Shown: piece by piece, positions 1 to 9,216 of the stretch
Numbering within the stretch: position 1 is the stretch's first letter
Layout of the letters: every line of letters begins with the position of its first letter
Source: Lysobacter sp. FW306-1B-D06B
GTDB lineage: Bacteria; Pseudomonadota; Gammaproteobacteria; Xanthomonadales; Xanthomonadaceae
Assembly (NCBI RefSeq): GCF_038446665.1
Contig: NZ_CP151802.1
Location: 310,001-374,000 of the forward strand
Direction of reading: 5' to 3'
DNA: 64,000 nucleotides
Translations under genes and position numbers: made by a program
The notes under the pieces: generated by a model
Database searches by the model: none
The model's input: only the letters and a program-made list of their open reading frames with translations
What the model was told of the DNA's origin: nothing

Positions 1-1
1 A

Positions 2-1165
2 GCGCACCAGCAGTTCCCCGACGACGACGACATCGCCGCGCTGTACGCCGAATCGCTGATGGACCTCACGCCGTGGGCGTACTGGAACGCGCAGGGCCAG
101 CCGACGCAGTACACCGACGCGATCGTCGGCACGCTGGAGACGGTGCTCAAGCGCAACCCGCGCCACATCGGCGCGGCGCACTACTACATCCATGCCGTGG
201 AAGCCTCGAATCAGCCCGAACGCGCCGAGCCCTACGCCGACCGCCTCGCCGCGCTCGCGCCCGGTTCGGGACACCTGGTGCACATGCCCGCGCACGTCTA
301 CATCCGCGTGGGCCGCTACCACGACGCGACGCTGAGCAACCTCGCCGCGAGCACCGCCGACAAGGCCTTCCTCGCGGTCTGTCGCGGCAGCAACGGCGCC
401 TATCCGCTGGGCTACGTGCCGCACAACTGGCATTTCGCGGCGATGACCGCGGCGCTGCACGGTTCGCGCACGCTGGCGATCGAAGCGGCCGACCAGACCG
501 CGCAGCGCGTGGACCCGCAGCAGCTGGAGGCGATGGCCTTCATGCAGCAGTTCCTCGTCGCGCCGCTGTTCGCGCGGGTGCGTTTCGGCGAGTGGGACGC
601 GATCCTCGCGCAGGCCGAGCCGCCGTCGCAGGTGGCCTTCCCGCGCGCGATCTGGCACTTCGCCCGCGGCATGGCGTTCGTGCGCACCGACAAGCCGGAG
701 CAGGCGCGCAAGGAACTGAAGGCGCTGCAGGCCATCGCCAAGGACCCGGCGATGGAGAAGGTGGTGCTGTTCGACATCAACCGCGCCGACCGCGTGCTGG
801 ATGTCGCGCAGAACATGCTGGCGGGCGAACTCGCGCTGTCGACCCGGCAGACCAAGGCGGGCCTGGACTACCTGCGCAAGGCGGTGGCCGCCGAAGACCT
901 GCTCAACTACAACGAACCGCCCGACTGGCCGTTGCCGGTGCGTCCGTACCTGGGCGCGGCGCTGCTGGACGCGGGCCGTGCGAAGGAAGCCGTCGCCGTG
1001 TACGAGGAAGACCTCAAGCGCTTCCCGGAAAACGGCTGGTCGCTCCATGGCCTGGCGCAGGCGCAGAAGAAGCTCAAGCAGAAGGACGCCGCGGCGGACA
1101 GCGAACGCCGCCAGGCGGCCGCGTGGCAGTGGGCCGATGTGAAGCTGGTGGCGTCGCGGTTCTGA
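2..1165 (+). CDS. Tetratricopeptide-repeat protein, 3' part (5' end outside window)
   Basis: The frame is open from the second base of the window, so the true start lies upstream; about 387 codons are visible. The protein is alpha-helical and rich in Ala, Leu and Arg. It has TPR-like helical pairs, such as the segment around residues 320-370 (LDAGRAKEAVAVYEEDL, then a second helix pair). The stretch HYYIHAVEAS followed by HMPAHVYIRVGRY is typical of a family of bacterial TPR proteins of unknown function. No catalytic motif is visible. A role in protein interaction is an inference from the fold only. No partner gene is close: the downstream gene is a two-component regulator about 400 bases away. 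Confidence 0.75.
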   Translation, partial: AHQQFPDDDDIAALYAESLMDLTPWAYWNAQGQPTQYTDAIVGTLETVLKRNPRHIGAAHYYIHAVEASNQPERAEPYADRLAALAPGSGHLVHMPAHVYIRVGRYHDATLSNLAASTADKAFLAVCRGSNGAYPLGYVPHNWHFAAMTAALHGSRTLAIEAADQTAQRVDPQQLEAMAFMQQFLVAPLFARVRFGEWDAILAQAEPPSQVAFPRAIWHFARGMAFVRTDKPEQARKELKALQAIAKDPAMEKVVLFDINRADRVLDVAQNMLAGELALSTRQTKAGLDYLRKAVAAEDLLNYNEPPDWPLPVRPYLGAALLDAGRAKEAVAVYEEDLKRFPENGWSLHGLAQAQKKLKQKDAAADSERRQAAAWQWADVKLVASRF

Positions 1166-1565
1166 TCGCCGGCTCGCGCCTCCCCTCTGCCCGACGAGCG
1201 TAGAGGGGACAGGGGGCACCGGGGCACGGGAGTGCGCCGGCCCCATCGCTTCTTGTGAGCCGGCGTTCGAAGGGGCCCTTGCTCCGGAAGCCGTCATCCC
1301 CGCGAAGGCGGGGATGACAGCCTGGACCGTCCCCCGCCCCTGTCCTGCCCCCCGGCCCATTCTTGTCAGCCCTGACACAAACCGGCATCGGCCGACAACA
1401 TCGGCTGGTCAGGATCAGTACGAGTCGTGGACCCATGTGTCCCGTTGCCGCTGTCCGGCGATCCCCCGGCGGCGGCATTTTCTTTTCCGGGCCCGCCCCG
1501 AGGCGGTTGACACAACCGGCCCGCCGCCTGCCTACACTCCGCAACGCCCTTTCGTCGTTGGTGGC
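1166..1565. other. Intergenic region with a REP-type palindrome
   Basis: No convincing gene is present. The region holds a palindrome at 1293-1318 (see separate entry) and a CCCCTCT/AGAGGGG inverted repeat at 1182-1208. The short dyad TGTCAGcccTGACAC lies near 1364-1378, upstream of the response regulator gene, where an autoregulatory site could lie. A TTGACA hexamer at 1507-1512 and TACACT at 1533-1538 could be promoter elements, but the 20-base spacing is too long for a good sigma-70 promoter. Confidence 0.4.
1293..1318. repeat. REP-like palindrome
   Basis: GTCATCCCC, an 8-base loop, then GGGGATGAC form a perfect 9-bp stem. The same type of element (GTCATCCC...GGGATGAC) recurs in clusters at 4.2-4.5, 24.7-25.6 and 52.3-53.1 kb, always between genes. 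This is a solitary copy. Confidence 0.8.
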
Positions 1566-2273
1566 ATGGATCTGCAGTCGCTCCTCCTGGTCGTCGACGA
1601 CGACCCCGATCTCCGCCGGCTCATTTCCGGCTTCCTGACCGAACACGGCTACCGCGTGGAAACGGCCGAAGACGCCGCACAGATGCGCCGCGTGCTGGAC
1701 GAGCAACGCCCCGACCTGGTGATCCTGGACGTGATGATGCCCGGCGAGGACGGCCTCAGCGCCGCGCGCCGGCTGACCTCCGAACGCGGGCCGGCGCTGA
1801 TCATGCTCAGCGCGCTGGGCACCGACACCGATCGCATCATCGGCCTGGAGATCGGCGCGGACGACTACCTGGCCAAGCCCTGCAACCCGCGCGAGCTGCT
1901 CGCCCGCGTGCGCGCCGTGCTGCGCCGCCGGCAACTGGCGGCCGATGCGGCCAGCGGCCATCGCTACGAGTTCGCCGGCTGGCATCTGGACGTGGTGCGT
2001 CGCGCCCTGCGCGATCCCAACGGCACCTACATCAACCTGTCCGACGGGGAGTTCTCGCTGCTGCACGCCTTCGTCGAGCACCCGCAACGCGTGCTCAGCC
2101 GCGACCAGTTGCTTGACTGCGCGCGCGGCCGCGACAGTGAGGTGTTCGACCGCGCGATCGACAGCCAGATCAGCCGCCTGCGCCGCAAGATCAACGAACG
2201 CGGCCACAGCGAACTCATCCGCACCGTGCGCAACGAGGGTTACATGCTGCTGCCGGCGGTGACACGCCTGTGA
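1566..2273 (+). CDS. OmpR-family response regulator
   Basis: The 235-residue protein has an N-terminal receiver domain (about 5-118) and a C-terminal winged-helix DNA-binding domain (about 140-230). Receiver landmarks are the acidic VVDDDPD near residue 10, the phospho-acceptor D55 in VILDVMMPG and the conserved Lys in YLAKPCNP. The effector domain shows the usual ending VRNEGYMLLP. I chose ATG 1566 because it begins exactly at the receiver domain; the same frame is open further upstream without domain content. The last codons overlap the histidine kinase gene (GTGA), so the pair should be translationally coupled and form a two-component system. The signal and targets cannot be read from the sequence. 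Confidence 0.9.
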   Translation: MDLQSLLLVVDDDPDLRRLISGFLTEHGYRVETAEDAAQMRRVLDEQRPDLVILDVMMPGEDGLSAARRLTSERGPALIMLSALGTDTDRIIGLEIGADDYLAKPCNPRELLARVRAVLRRRQLAADAASGHRYEFAGWHLDVVRRALRDPNGTYINLSDGEFSLLHAFVEHPQRVLSRDQLLDCARGRDSEVFDRAIDSQISRLRRKINERGHSELIRTVRNEGYMLLPAVTRL

Positions 2274-4156
2274 ACTGGCAAGGGCTTCCGATCTTCGCGC
2301 GCACCTTCCTGCTGCTGCTGGCGGCACTGGCGGTGGCGTACGGCATCGGCATCGCCCTGCTCGCATTGCGCGAACCGCCGCCGGCGGTGCGCATGTCGGA
2401 AGTGGTCGCGCTGCTGTCTTCGCGCATGCCTTCAGGCAATCCGCTGCTGCAGGTGCGCGAGGTCGATGCGCCGCCGCAGGTCGAATCCGGCTACCTCAGT
2501 CCGCCGCCGCTGCGCACGCTGCTGGCGCAGTGGCTGGAGGTGCCCGAGGACCGCGTGCGCTTCTACATCGCCGGTCCGAACATGCTGCCGCCGTTCCGGC
2601 GCATCGTCGTGACACCGACGGTACCGTTGACCGGCGGCGACATGCTCGACCTGATGATTCCCCGCGCGACCGCGCAGACGCTCGACCGCCCCGCACCGCC
2701 CGGCGCGCACGCGCTGCCGCGCGACACGCGTCGCGCCACGCCGGATGCGCCGCTGCACATCCGGTATCGCGATCGGCCGGATTTCACCGCCGACCGGATT
2801 CGTGCCCGTCGCGAGGAACGTCGCCGTGTCGCCACCGCGACGACGGCGGTCGCCACGGTGGCGACGTCGTCCAGCGCCGCCGAAAGTCCGCCACCGACGG
2901 CCTCCGCGCCGATCGCCAGCGAAAGCCTCGAGCCCTACCCCACGCGCACGCCGGATCCGTCCACCGCGTACCTGCGCCAGTACATGCCGCCCTACGTGCA
3001 CGTGTCGCCCGCCCACCCGGAGGCGCCCGCGCCATCGCCTGCGACGACCGCGACGGCACCGGCACCGGTGGCGGCCACACCTGCGCCGGTGCGCGATGAT
3101 CCGGAGGCCCTCGTGGTGCGCGTGGGCGAACCGGAGATGCTCACCGGCCCGGCCCTGCGCGAGCGTCCCTGGCGCGCCGACTCGCACCTGTCGTTCGCCT
3201 TCGTCGCCGCCGCGCGCCTGGCCGACGGCCGCTGGCGGGTGGTCGAACGCGTGGAGTCCGGCGTCGGGATCGGCCGCGCGTTCGCGCTGATGTTCGCGAT
3301 GGGCCTGATCGCACTGCTGCCGTTGGCGTGGTGGTTCTCCCGCGCGCTGGCCGGCCCGATCCGCCGCTTCGCCGCCGCCGCCGACCACATGGGCCAGGAT
3401 GCCGACGGGCCGCCGGTGCCGTTGGAAGGCCCGGCGGAAATCGTCCGTGCGGCCGCGTCGTTCAACGCAATGCAGGCGCGCATCAACCGCCTGGTGCGCG
3501 AGCGCACGCAGATGGTGGCGGCGATCGCGCACGACCTGCGCACGCCGCTGGCGCGGCTGTCGTTCCGTCTCGACGGCCTGCCGGCCGACGCACGCGAGAA
3601 GGCGACGGCGGACATCGCCGAGATGTCGCAGATGATCGAAGCGGCGCTGGAGTTCATCCGCGAACAGCACCGCAACGGCACGCGCGAACGCCTCGACCTG
3701 CGCCTGCTGGTGGAGAGCGTGGTGGACGACCTGGCCGACGTGGGCAACGCGGTCGCGCTCACCGACGGCGCCCCGGCGCCGCTGCGCGGCGACCCGCTTG
3801 CGCTGCGGCGCATGGTCGGCAACCTGGTGGACAACGCGCTCAAGTACGGCCAGAGCGCGCGCCTGTCGCTGCACACCGACGCCGAAGGCTATGCGCTGCA
3901 CATCGACGACGACGGCCCCGGCGTGGATGCGAACCGCAGCGAGCAGCTGTTCATGCCCTTCGTGCGCGGCGAGACTTCGCGCAACCGCGAAACCGGCGGC
4001 ATCGGACTGGGCCTGGCCACCGCGCGCAGCATCGCGCTCGCGCACGGCGGCGACATCCATCTGATCAACCGCAGCGAAGGCGGCCTGCGCGTGACGGTGA
4101 CGCTGCCGTGCGCGGTGCGTTCGCCGCGGAGTGCGTCGCGGGTGGCGGTGGGGTGA
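2270..4156 (+). CDS. Sensor histidine kinase with long low-complexity periplasmic segment
   Basis: A 628-residue inner-membrane kinase that starts at GTG 2270, overlapping the regulator's stop codon. The first membrane segment is near residues 10-33 and the second near 340-362. A HAMP linker follows, then the H-box (phospho-acceptor H421 in AIAHDLRTPLARL), the N-box NLVDNALKYG and the G-box GGIGLGLAT. It should autophosphorylate and pass phosphate to the OmpR-type partner encoded just upstream. The periplasmic portion of about 300 residues is unusually long. Its middle (about residues 175-280) is Ala/Pro/Thr/Ser-rich low-complexity sequence with an Arg-rich patch (RARREERRR), not a recognisable sensor domain. 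The resemblance to EnvZ/PrrB-type kinases is only at the level of architecture. Confidence 0.9.
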   Translation: MNWQGLPIFARTFLLLLAALAVAYGIGIALLALREPPPAVRMSEVVALLSSRMPSGNPLLQVREVDAPPQVESGYLSPPPLRTLLAQWLEVPEDRVRFYIAGPNMLPPFRRIVVTPTVPLTGGDMLDLMIPRATAQTLDRPAPPGAHALPRDTRRATPDAPLHIRYRDRPDFTADRIRARREERRRVATATTAVATVATSSSAAESPPPTASAPIASESLEPYPTRTPDPSTAYLRQYMPPYVHVSPAHPEAPAPSPATTATAPAPVAATPAPVRDDPEALVVRVGEPEMLTGPALRERPWRADSHLSFAFVAAARLADGRWRVVERVESGVGIGRAFALMFAMGLIALLPLAWWFSRALAGPIRRFAAAADHMGQDADGPPVPLEGPAEIVRAAASFNAMQARINRLVRERTQMVAAIAHDLRTPLARLSFRLDGLPADAREKATADIAEMSQMIEAALEFIREQHRNGTRERLDLRLLVESVVDDLADVGNAVALTDGAPAPLRGDPLALRRMVGNLVDNALKYGQSARLSLHTDAEGYALHIDDDGPGVDANRSEQLFMPFVRGETSRNRETGGIGLGLATARSIALAHGGDIHLINRSEGGLRVTVTLPCAVRSPRSASRVAVG

Positions 4157-4215
4157 GGTCGTGCTGCAGCAGCCTGACCGTGTGTTGCGGTGGACGTGCT
4201 GCTCTCCCACACACC

Positions 4216-4457
4216 GTCATCCCGGCGAAGGCCGGGATCCAGGCTGTCACCCCATCCAAAACATCACGTCACGTCATCGCACGCCACGTCATTCCAGCGA
4301 AAGCTGGAATCCATTTTCGCTCTTCGCTTCTACCTATTGCCCTGAAGAGCAGAGGCAAAATGGATTCCAGCTTTCGCTGGAATGACGAGATGTGGGTCGC
4401 CTGTCAGGGAGTGCCCGAACGCTATGGGCCTGGATCCCGGCCTTCGCCGGGATGACG
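4216..4457. repeat. Four-REP nested palindromic module (copy 1)
   Basis: The order is: REP type a (GTCATCCCGGCGAAGG... at 4216-4240), REP type b (CATTCCAGCGAAAGCTGGAA at about 4289-4310), an inverted type b (about 4358-4388), then an inverted type a (about 4429-4457). The inner and outer pairs form nested inverted repeats. The same order recurs at 24726-24969 and 52331-52600. An imperfect direct repeat of about 34 bases follows (4457-4524). The surrounding gap 4157-4574 contains no credible gene. Confidence 0.75.
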
Positions 4458-4574
4458 GTGATGTGTCGCAAGACAGTGAAGCGGGACCACGGTGATGTGT
4501 CGCAAGGCAGTGGAGCGGGACGACAGTGAAGCGGACGAGTGAAGCGCAATGACGGCCAGTAGCCATGACATCAC

Positions 4575-5909
4575 TCACTTCACCTGCACCCCATGCTTGA
4601 CCACCACGTCCACCCGCTGCAGCAACGCCACCTGCTTCAGCACATCGCCCTTCACCGCGATGATGTCCGCGTACTTGCCCTCGACCACGCTGCCGTAATC
4701 CTTGTCGGCCTTCATCGCCACCGCCGGCCAGTAGGTCGCCGCACGGATCGCGTCGATGGGCGGCACGCCGAGCTGGTTCACCCACACGTCCAGCTCGTTC
4801 CAGGTGCTGCCGCTGTGGAACTTCATCGGAATGCCCGAATCGGTGCCCACCAGCAACAGCACGCCCGAATCGCGCAGCTGCTGGAACTTGCGCTTGAGCG
4901 TCGGCCAGCGCTGCGGCGTCTGCTGGAAGTAGGAAATGCGCTCCGGGTGCGCGAGCGAGCGCTTGATGTCGGCCACGGTGTCCGGCGACAGGCCTTCGTG
5001 CCACGCGTCGGCGTCGATGAACTCGTGGTTCTTCACCGTGTAGGGGAAGTTGTAGAGCCCCTCGATCGTCGGCGTCCAGAACAGCGGGCCGGCGGCCATG
5101 TTCGCGGTGCGCTCGCGCAGCGCGGCGACGATGTCCTCCGGGTATTCGGGCGACGCGGCCAGGCCGGTGTGTTCGAAACAATCCACGCCGGCCTTGAGCG
5201 CGCGGCGGATTTCCTCCGGCCGGTGCGCATGCGCGACCACGGGCAGCTTGTGCTTGTGGGCTTCGTCGACGATCGCCTGCACTTCGGCGTCGCTCATCTG
5301 GTCCTGGTCGATGAGCTTGACCACGTCCACGCCGGCCTGGGCGAGTCGGCGCACCTTTGCGCGCGCGTCGCCCGGCGAGTCCACGCCCCAGCGGAACAGT
5401 TCGGTGCCGGGGTACGGTTTCTTCTGGATGAAGGGGCCGGAGACGAACAACGTCGGGCCCGGGATCTTCCCGGCGTTGATCGCATCGCGCACGGCGATGC
5501 TGTCCTCCAGCGGCCCGCCGAGATCGCGTGCGCCGGTCACGCCCGCGTGCAGCAGCTGCAATGCCGAGGCCGGCATGATCTCGTTGCGCAGGCGCGGCGG
5601 GTAGGTGCGGTCCCAATAGTCGTAGTCGGCGTGGCCGTTGATCATCAGGTGGACGTGCATGTCCCACAGGCCGGGCAGCACGGTCATGCCTTCGGTGGAG
5701 ATGACCTTCGCGCCCGCCGGCACCGGCAGTGTGTCGACGGTACCCACGGCGGTGATCCGCTCGCCCTCGATCAGGATCACGCTGTCGCGGATCGGCTCGC
5801 GCAGCGTGCCGTCGACCAATGTGCCGCCGACCAGCGCGGTGATCGGCCCGGCGTGCGCGGACGCGGCGCCAAGCAATCCCAACACAAGACCCCATACGAC
5901 TGAACGCAT
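4575..5909 (-). CDS. Exported amidohydrolase (metal-dependent hydrolase superfamily)
   Basis: A 444-residue protein with an N-terminal signal peptide (MRSVVWGLVLGLLGAASAHA), so it acts outside the cytoplasm. Metal-binding landmarks are the HxH motif in WDMHVHLM, a Lys in VVKLIDQDQ that could be the carbamylated bridging residue, His in VVAHAH and CFEHTG, and the late Asp in VGTDSG. These fit the imidazolonepropionase/prolidase-like branch of amidohydrolases, which cleave C-N bonds in dipeptides or cyclic amides; the substrate is unknown. ATG 5909 is the only start that places the signal peptide at the N terminus; the open frame upstream has no protein features. The gene stands alone between a REP cluster and a divergent TPR gene. 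Confidence 0.88.
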   Translation of the reverse strand: MRSVVWGLVLGLLGAASAHAGPITALVGGTLVDGTLREPIRDSVILIEGERITAVGTVDTLPVPAGAKVISTEGMTVLPGLWDMHVHLMINGHADYDYWDRTYPPRLRNEIMPASALQLLHAGVTGARDLGGPLEDSIAVRDAINAGKIPGPTLFVSGPFIQKKPYPGTELFRWGVDSPGDARAKVRRLAQAGVDVVKLIDQDQMSDAEVQAIVDEAHKHKLPVVAHAHRPEEIRRALKAGVDCFEHTGLAASPEYPEDIVAALRERTANMAAGPLFWTPTIEGLYNFPYTVKNHEFIDADAWHEGLSPDTVADIKRSLAHPERISYFQQTPQRWPTLKRKFQQLRDSGVLLLVGTDSGIPMKFHSGSTWNELDVWVNQLGVPPIDAIRAATYWPAVAMKADKDYGSVVEGKYADIIAVKGDVLKQVALLQRVDVVVKHGVQVK

Positions 5910-6023
5910 GCGCAGACTCCGGGTGGTGGACGCGGGGATGCTATCGCGTTCGGGAAAATTGAGCGCTGGCGCGGACGCGGCGACTGCGCGACACTCCGCC
6001 GGTCCGTGGGGGAGACTCGATCG

Positions 6024-6761
6024 ATGCCGTTCCTGGGAGTGCATGTCGCCATCGCGCTTTGCTTCGCCGTGCATGCCGTGCGCAGCGGGCAGGAGCGCTA
6101 CTGGCTCTTCATCCTGTTCGCGTTCCCGATGCTGGGCAGCGTGGTGTACGCCGTCGCCATCTGGCTCCCGGAATGGCGTCACAGCCATGCCGGCCGGCAG
6201 GTCGTCCAGGGCGTGCAGCGCCGGCTCGATCCCACGCGCGAACTTCGCGCGGCCCAGGACGCTTTCGAAACGGCGGCCACGACCGACAATCGCGTGCGCC
6301 TGGCGGACGCGCTGATCGAAGCGGGCCGCGCCGAGGACGCCATGACGCATTACGAGGCAGCACTGCGCGGCCTCTATGCGGACGACCCGGATTTGCAGGT
6401 TCGCGTGGCGCGCGCGCAGTTGGAATCCGGACGCGCGGGCGATGCACGGCGGCGCCTGGACGACCTGATCCAGCGCAAGCCGGATTTCCGCTCGCCCGCC
6501 GGTCACCTGCTGTACGCACGCGCCCTCGCGGCCGAAGGCCATCGCGACAAGGCACGCCATGAATTCGACACGCTCGTGGGCTATTTCGGCGGCTTCGAAG
6601 CGCACGCGTTCTACGCTGAAACACTCGCAGGCTGGGGCGAGACCGACGCGGCCATCCGCCTGCGCGACGAAGCGCTGCGCAAGGCCAAGCGCCTGCCGGC
6701 CTATGCGCGCCGCATGAACCGTGACTACCTCAAGCGTCTGGAGCGCATCGGCGCGCGCTGA
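6024..6761 (+). CDS. Membrane-anchored TPR-like protein
   Basis: A 245-residue protein. Two hydrophobic segments in the first 55 residues (LGVHVAIALCFAVHAV and WLFILFAFPMLGSVVYAVAIW) precede a soluble helical region with TPR-like repeats (RLADALIEAGRAEDAMTHYEAAL and later copies). ATG 6024 is preceded by GGGGGAG at a good distance; the GTG at 6006 in the same frame is less likely. The hydrophobic start resembles the phospholipase D-nuclease N-terminal membrane domain (PLDc_N), but no nuclease domain follows. The function is not known. A role as a membrane scaffold is inference. Confidence 0.75.
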   Translation: MPFLGVHVAIALCFAVHAVRSGQERYWLFILFAFPMLGSVVYAVAIWLPEWRHSHAGRQVVQGVQRRLDPTRELRAAQDAFETAATTDNRVRLADALIEAGRAEDAMTHYEAALRGLYADDPDLQVRVARAQLESGRAGDARRRLDDLIQRKPDFRSPAGHLLYARALAAEGHRDKARHEFDTLVGYFGGFEAHAFYAETLAGWGETDAAIRLRDEALRKAKRLPAYARRMNRDYLKRLERIGAR

Positions 6762-6782
6762 GCGGGCGCCGCGCGCCGCAGC

Positions 6783-8147
6783 TCAGTACGCAAACTCCCG
6801 GAACACCCGGTCGATGTCGCCCTGCCACGGGCCGTTGTAGAGATCGAGCTTGCGTTCGGCCGGCGTGATGCCGGCTTCGACGAACTCCATCATCGGCTCC
6901 AGGAACACCGACTCGTCGGCGCCGTTGGCGTTCATGCGGGCGCGGCGGCGCAGGCCCTGCGCGGAGATTTCCAGCGCGCGGCGCGCCAGGTCGAGTACGG
7001 TGCCGCCGCGGAACGGCAGCTTCAACGCGTGCTTGGGCACGCCGTCGCGCAGGGCATGGCGCTCGGCGAGGCTGAAGTCCTTGACCAGATCCCACGCCGC
7101 GTCGAGCGAAGCGTCGTCGTACAGCAGGCCGACCCAGAACGCCGGCAGCGCGCAGATGCGGTTCCAAGGGCCGGAATCGGCGCCGCGCATCTCGAGGTAT
7201 TTCTTCAGCCGCACTTCCGGGAATGCCGTCGTGCTGTGGTCGGCCCAGTCGCGCAGCACCGGGCGATGACCCGGATAAGCCGGCAGCTTGCCGTCGAGGA
7301 AATCGCGGAACGACTGGCCCGAGGCGTCGATGTATTCCCCATCGCGGTAGACGAAGTACATCGGCACGTCGAGCAGGTAGTCGACGTAGCGCTCGTAACC
7401 GAAGCCGTCTTCGAAGACGAAATCGAGCAGGCCCGTGCGGCCGGCGTCGGTATCGGTCCAGATGTGCGAGCGATAGCTCAGATAGCCGTTGGGCTTGCCT
7501 TGCGTGAAGGGCGAATCGGCGAACAGCGCGGTGGCGACGGACTGCAACGCCAGCGAGACGCGGAACTTCTTCACCATGTCGGCCTCGGAGCCGACGTCCA
7601 GGTTGACCTGCACGGTGCAGGTGCGGGTCATCATGTCCAGGCCGAGCGAACCGACCTTGGGCATGTACTCGCGCATGATCTTGTAGCGGCCCTTGGGCAT
7701 CCACGGCATTTCGTCGCGACGCCACTTGGGCTGGAAGCCCATGCCCAGGAAGCCCAGCCCCATCGGCTCGGCGACGGTGCGCACCTCGCGCAGGTGGCTG
7801 TTGGTTTCCGAACACGTCTGGTGCAGGTTCTCCAGCGGCGCACCGGACAGCTCCAGTTGGCCCGCCGGCTCCAGCGACACCGAAGCCTGTTCGCGCGTAA
7901 GCGCGATGACGCGGCCGTGCTCTTCCACCGGCTGCCAGCCGAAGCGGGTCAGGCCCTTGAGCAGCGCCTCGATGCCGCGATCGCCGTCGAACGTCGGCGG
8001 ACGCAGATCGTCGGTGCGGAAGCCGAACTTCTCGTGCTCGGTGCCGATGCGCCAGTCCTCGCGCGGACGCACGCCGGAGCTGAGGAACTCGACGAGCTGC
8101 GCCCGACCCTCGATGGGAACATCCTTGACCTGGCTGGGACCGGACAC
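6783..8147 (-). CDS. gshA: Glutamate-cysteine ligase (GCS2 / plant-type)
   Basis: A 454-residue cytoplasmic enzyme that joins glutamate and cysteine with ATP, the first step of glutathione synthesis. It belongs to the GCS2 type found in plants and Xanthomonads, not the E. coli type. Typical sequences are [12 protein letters not shown] near residue 35, [15 protein letters not shown], the region around [11 protein letters not shown], and [11 protein letters not shown] chose the GTG at 8147, which has GAGG five bases upstream and begins V(M)SGPSQV. The GTG at 8171 in the same frame lies further up, next to a strong hairpin (8173-8191). No partner gene (gshB) is adjacent. Confidence 0.88.
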   Translation of the reverse strand: MSGPSQVKDVPIEGRAQLVEFLSSGVRPREDWRIGTEHEKFGFRTDDLRPPTFDGDRGIEALLKGLTRFGWQPVEEHGRVIALTREQASVSLEPAGQLELSGAPLENLHQTCSETNSHLREVRTVAEPMGLGFLGMGFQPKWRRDEMPWMPKGRYKIMREYMPKVGSLGLDMMTRTCTVQVNLDVGSEADMVKKFRVSLALQSVATALFADSPFTQGKPNGYLSYRSHIWTDTDAGRTGLLDFVFEDGFGYERYVDYLLDVPMYFVYRDGEYIDASGQSFRDFLDGKLPAYPGHRPVLRDWADHSTTAFPEVRLKKYLEMRGADSGPWNRICALPAFWVGLLYDDASLDAAWDLVKDFSLAERHALRDGVPKHALKLPFRGGTVLDLARRALEISAQGLRRRARMNANGADESVFLEPMMEFVEAGITPAERKLDLYNGPWQGDIDRVFREFAY

Positions 8148-8172
8148 ACGCACCTCGCGAAATAAGCCCACC

Positions 8173-8191
8173 GCAGGGCCGGCGGCCCTGC
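8173..8191 (-). promoter_or_regulatory. Hairpin in leader of the glutamate-cysteine ligase gene
   Basis: GCAGGGCC, a 3-base loop and GGCCCTGC form a perfect 8-bp GC stem about 25 bases before the chosen start codon. There is no T-run, so a terminator is unlikely. An mRNA leader structure that affects translation is possible but untested. Confidence 0.35.
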
Positions 8192-8405
8192 TCGTGCGAC
8201 GCCGGGGCGTTGCACGGATGCCGCGCCCCCATGGGCTTCGCGGCGGGCATGCCAGCGGACGAACGTCCAGACTGTGCAGGCCATCACGTCAGTGTAGCGA
8301 GCCGGCGTGAATGGACCTATCGCCGGCCGTGCAACGCAGTAATCCGGAAGCATCGCCTTCGCGGCCACGGTCGCGCCCTCGCGGCGGCTTGGCTACCCTG
8401 CGGAC

Positions 8406-9158
8406 ATGACCCGCGAACCACGCCCGCACGAGACCGCACCGGCCCCGCACCGTCTGCCGGATCTGCCCACACGCCACAGCGAATCGCACCGCTCCAGCCG
8501 CGTCGGCTGGCTGCGCGCGGCGGTGCTGGGCGCCAACGACGGCATCGTGTCGGTGTCGGGACTGGTGGTGGGCGTGGCCGCCAGCGGTGCCTCGCACGAG
8601 ACCGTGCTCGCCAGCGGCGTGGCCGCCCTGGCGGCCGGGGCGATGTCGATGGCCGCGGGCGAATATGTCTCGGTGCAGTCGCAGGCCGACACCGAACTCG
8701 CCGACCTCGCCACCGAGCGGCGCGAACTGGCCGCGCAGCCGCAGTTCGAACTCAACGAACTCACCCACATCTACGTGCGGCGCGGCCTGGAACCGGAGCT
8801 GGCGCGGCAGGTGGCCGAACAGCTCACCGCGCACGACGCACTGGCCGCGCACGCGCGCGACGAACTGGGCATCACCGACACCCTGCGCGCGCGACCGGTG
8901 CAGGCGGCGTTCGCCTCGGCCACGGCGTTCGTCAGCGGCGGCGTGCTGCCGATGGCCTCGGTGCTGCTGTCGCCGGCCTCGATCGTGCAACCGGTGACGA
9001 TCGCCGTGACGATCAGCGCGCTGTTCGTCTCCGGCGCGCTCGCGGCCCGCGCGGGCGGTGCGCCGATGCTGCGCGGCGCGGCGCGCGTGGCGTTCTGGGG
9101 TGCGCTGGCGATGGCGGTGTCGTCTGGGGTGGGGTCGTTGTTCGACGTGTCTGTGTGA
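8406..9158 (+). CDS. VIT1/CCC1-family transporter (probable Fe2+/Mn2+)
   Basis: A 250-residue membrane protein of the vacuolar iron transporter family. The N-terminal part carries the family signature LRAAVLGANDGIVSVSGLVVGVA, followed by the AAGAMSMAAGEYVSVQSQ helix. A cytoplasmic helical region (about 95-155) with Glu-rich stretches would bind metal. Three further membrane segments close the protein (about 165-245). Members export or sequester iron or manganese. It starts at ATG 8406. It is divergent from the ligase gene and upstream of the LacI-type regulator, with no sign that these functions are linked. Confidence 0.88.
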   Translation: MTREPRPHETAPAPHRLPDLPTRHSESHRSSRVGWLRAAVLGANDGIVSVSGLVVGVAASGASHETVLASGVAALAAGAMSMAAGEYVSVQSQADTELADLATERRELAAQPQFELNELTHIYVRRGLEPELARQVAEQLTAHDALAAHARDELGITDTLRARPVQAAFASATAFVSGGVLPMASVLLSPASIVQPVTIAVTISALFVSGALAARAGGAPMLRGAARVAFWGALAMAVSSGVGSLFDVSV

Positions 9159-9216
9159 ACCGGCCGATGCCGCACTGCGGCAAGCCTTCACCGACAAGGG
9201 CTTACATACTGCGGCC

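Noticed and set aside
9058..9216. Upstream extension of the LacI-type regulator
   Set aside because: It overlaps the VIT transporter gene in another frame and would place about 50 non-conserved residues before the DNA-binding domain.
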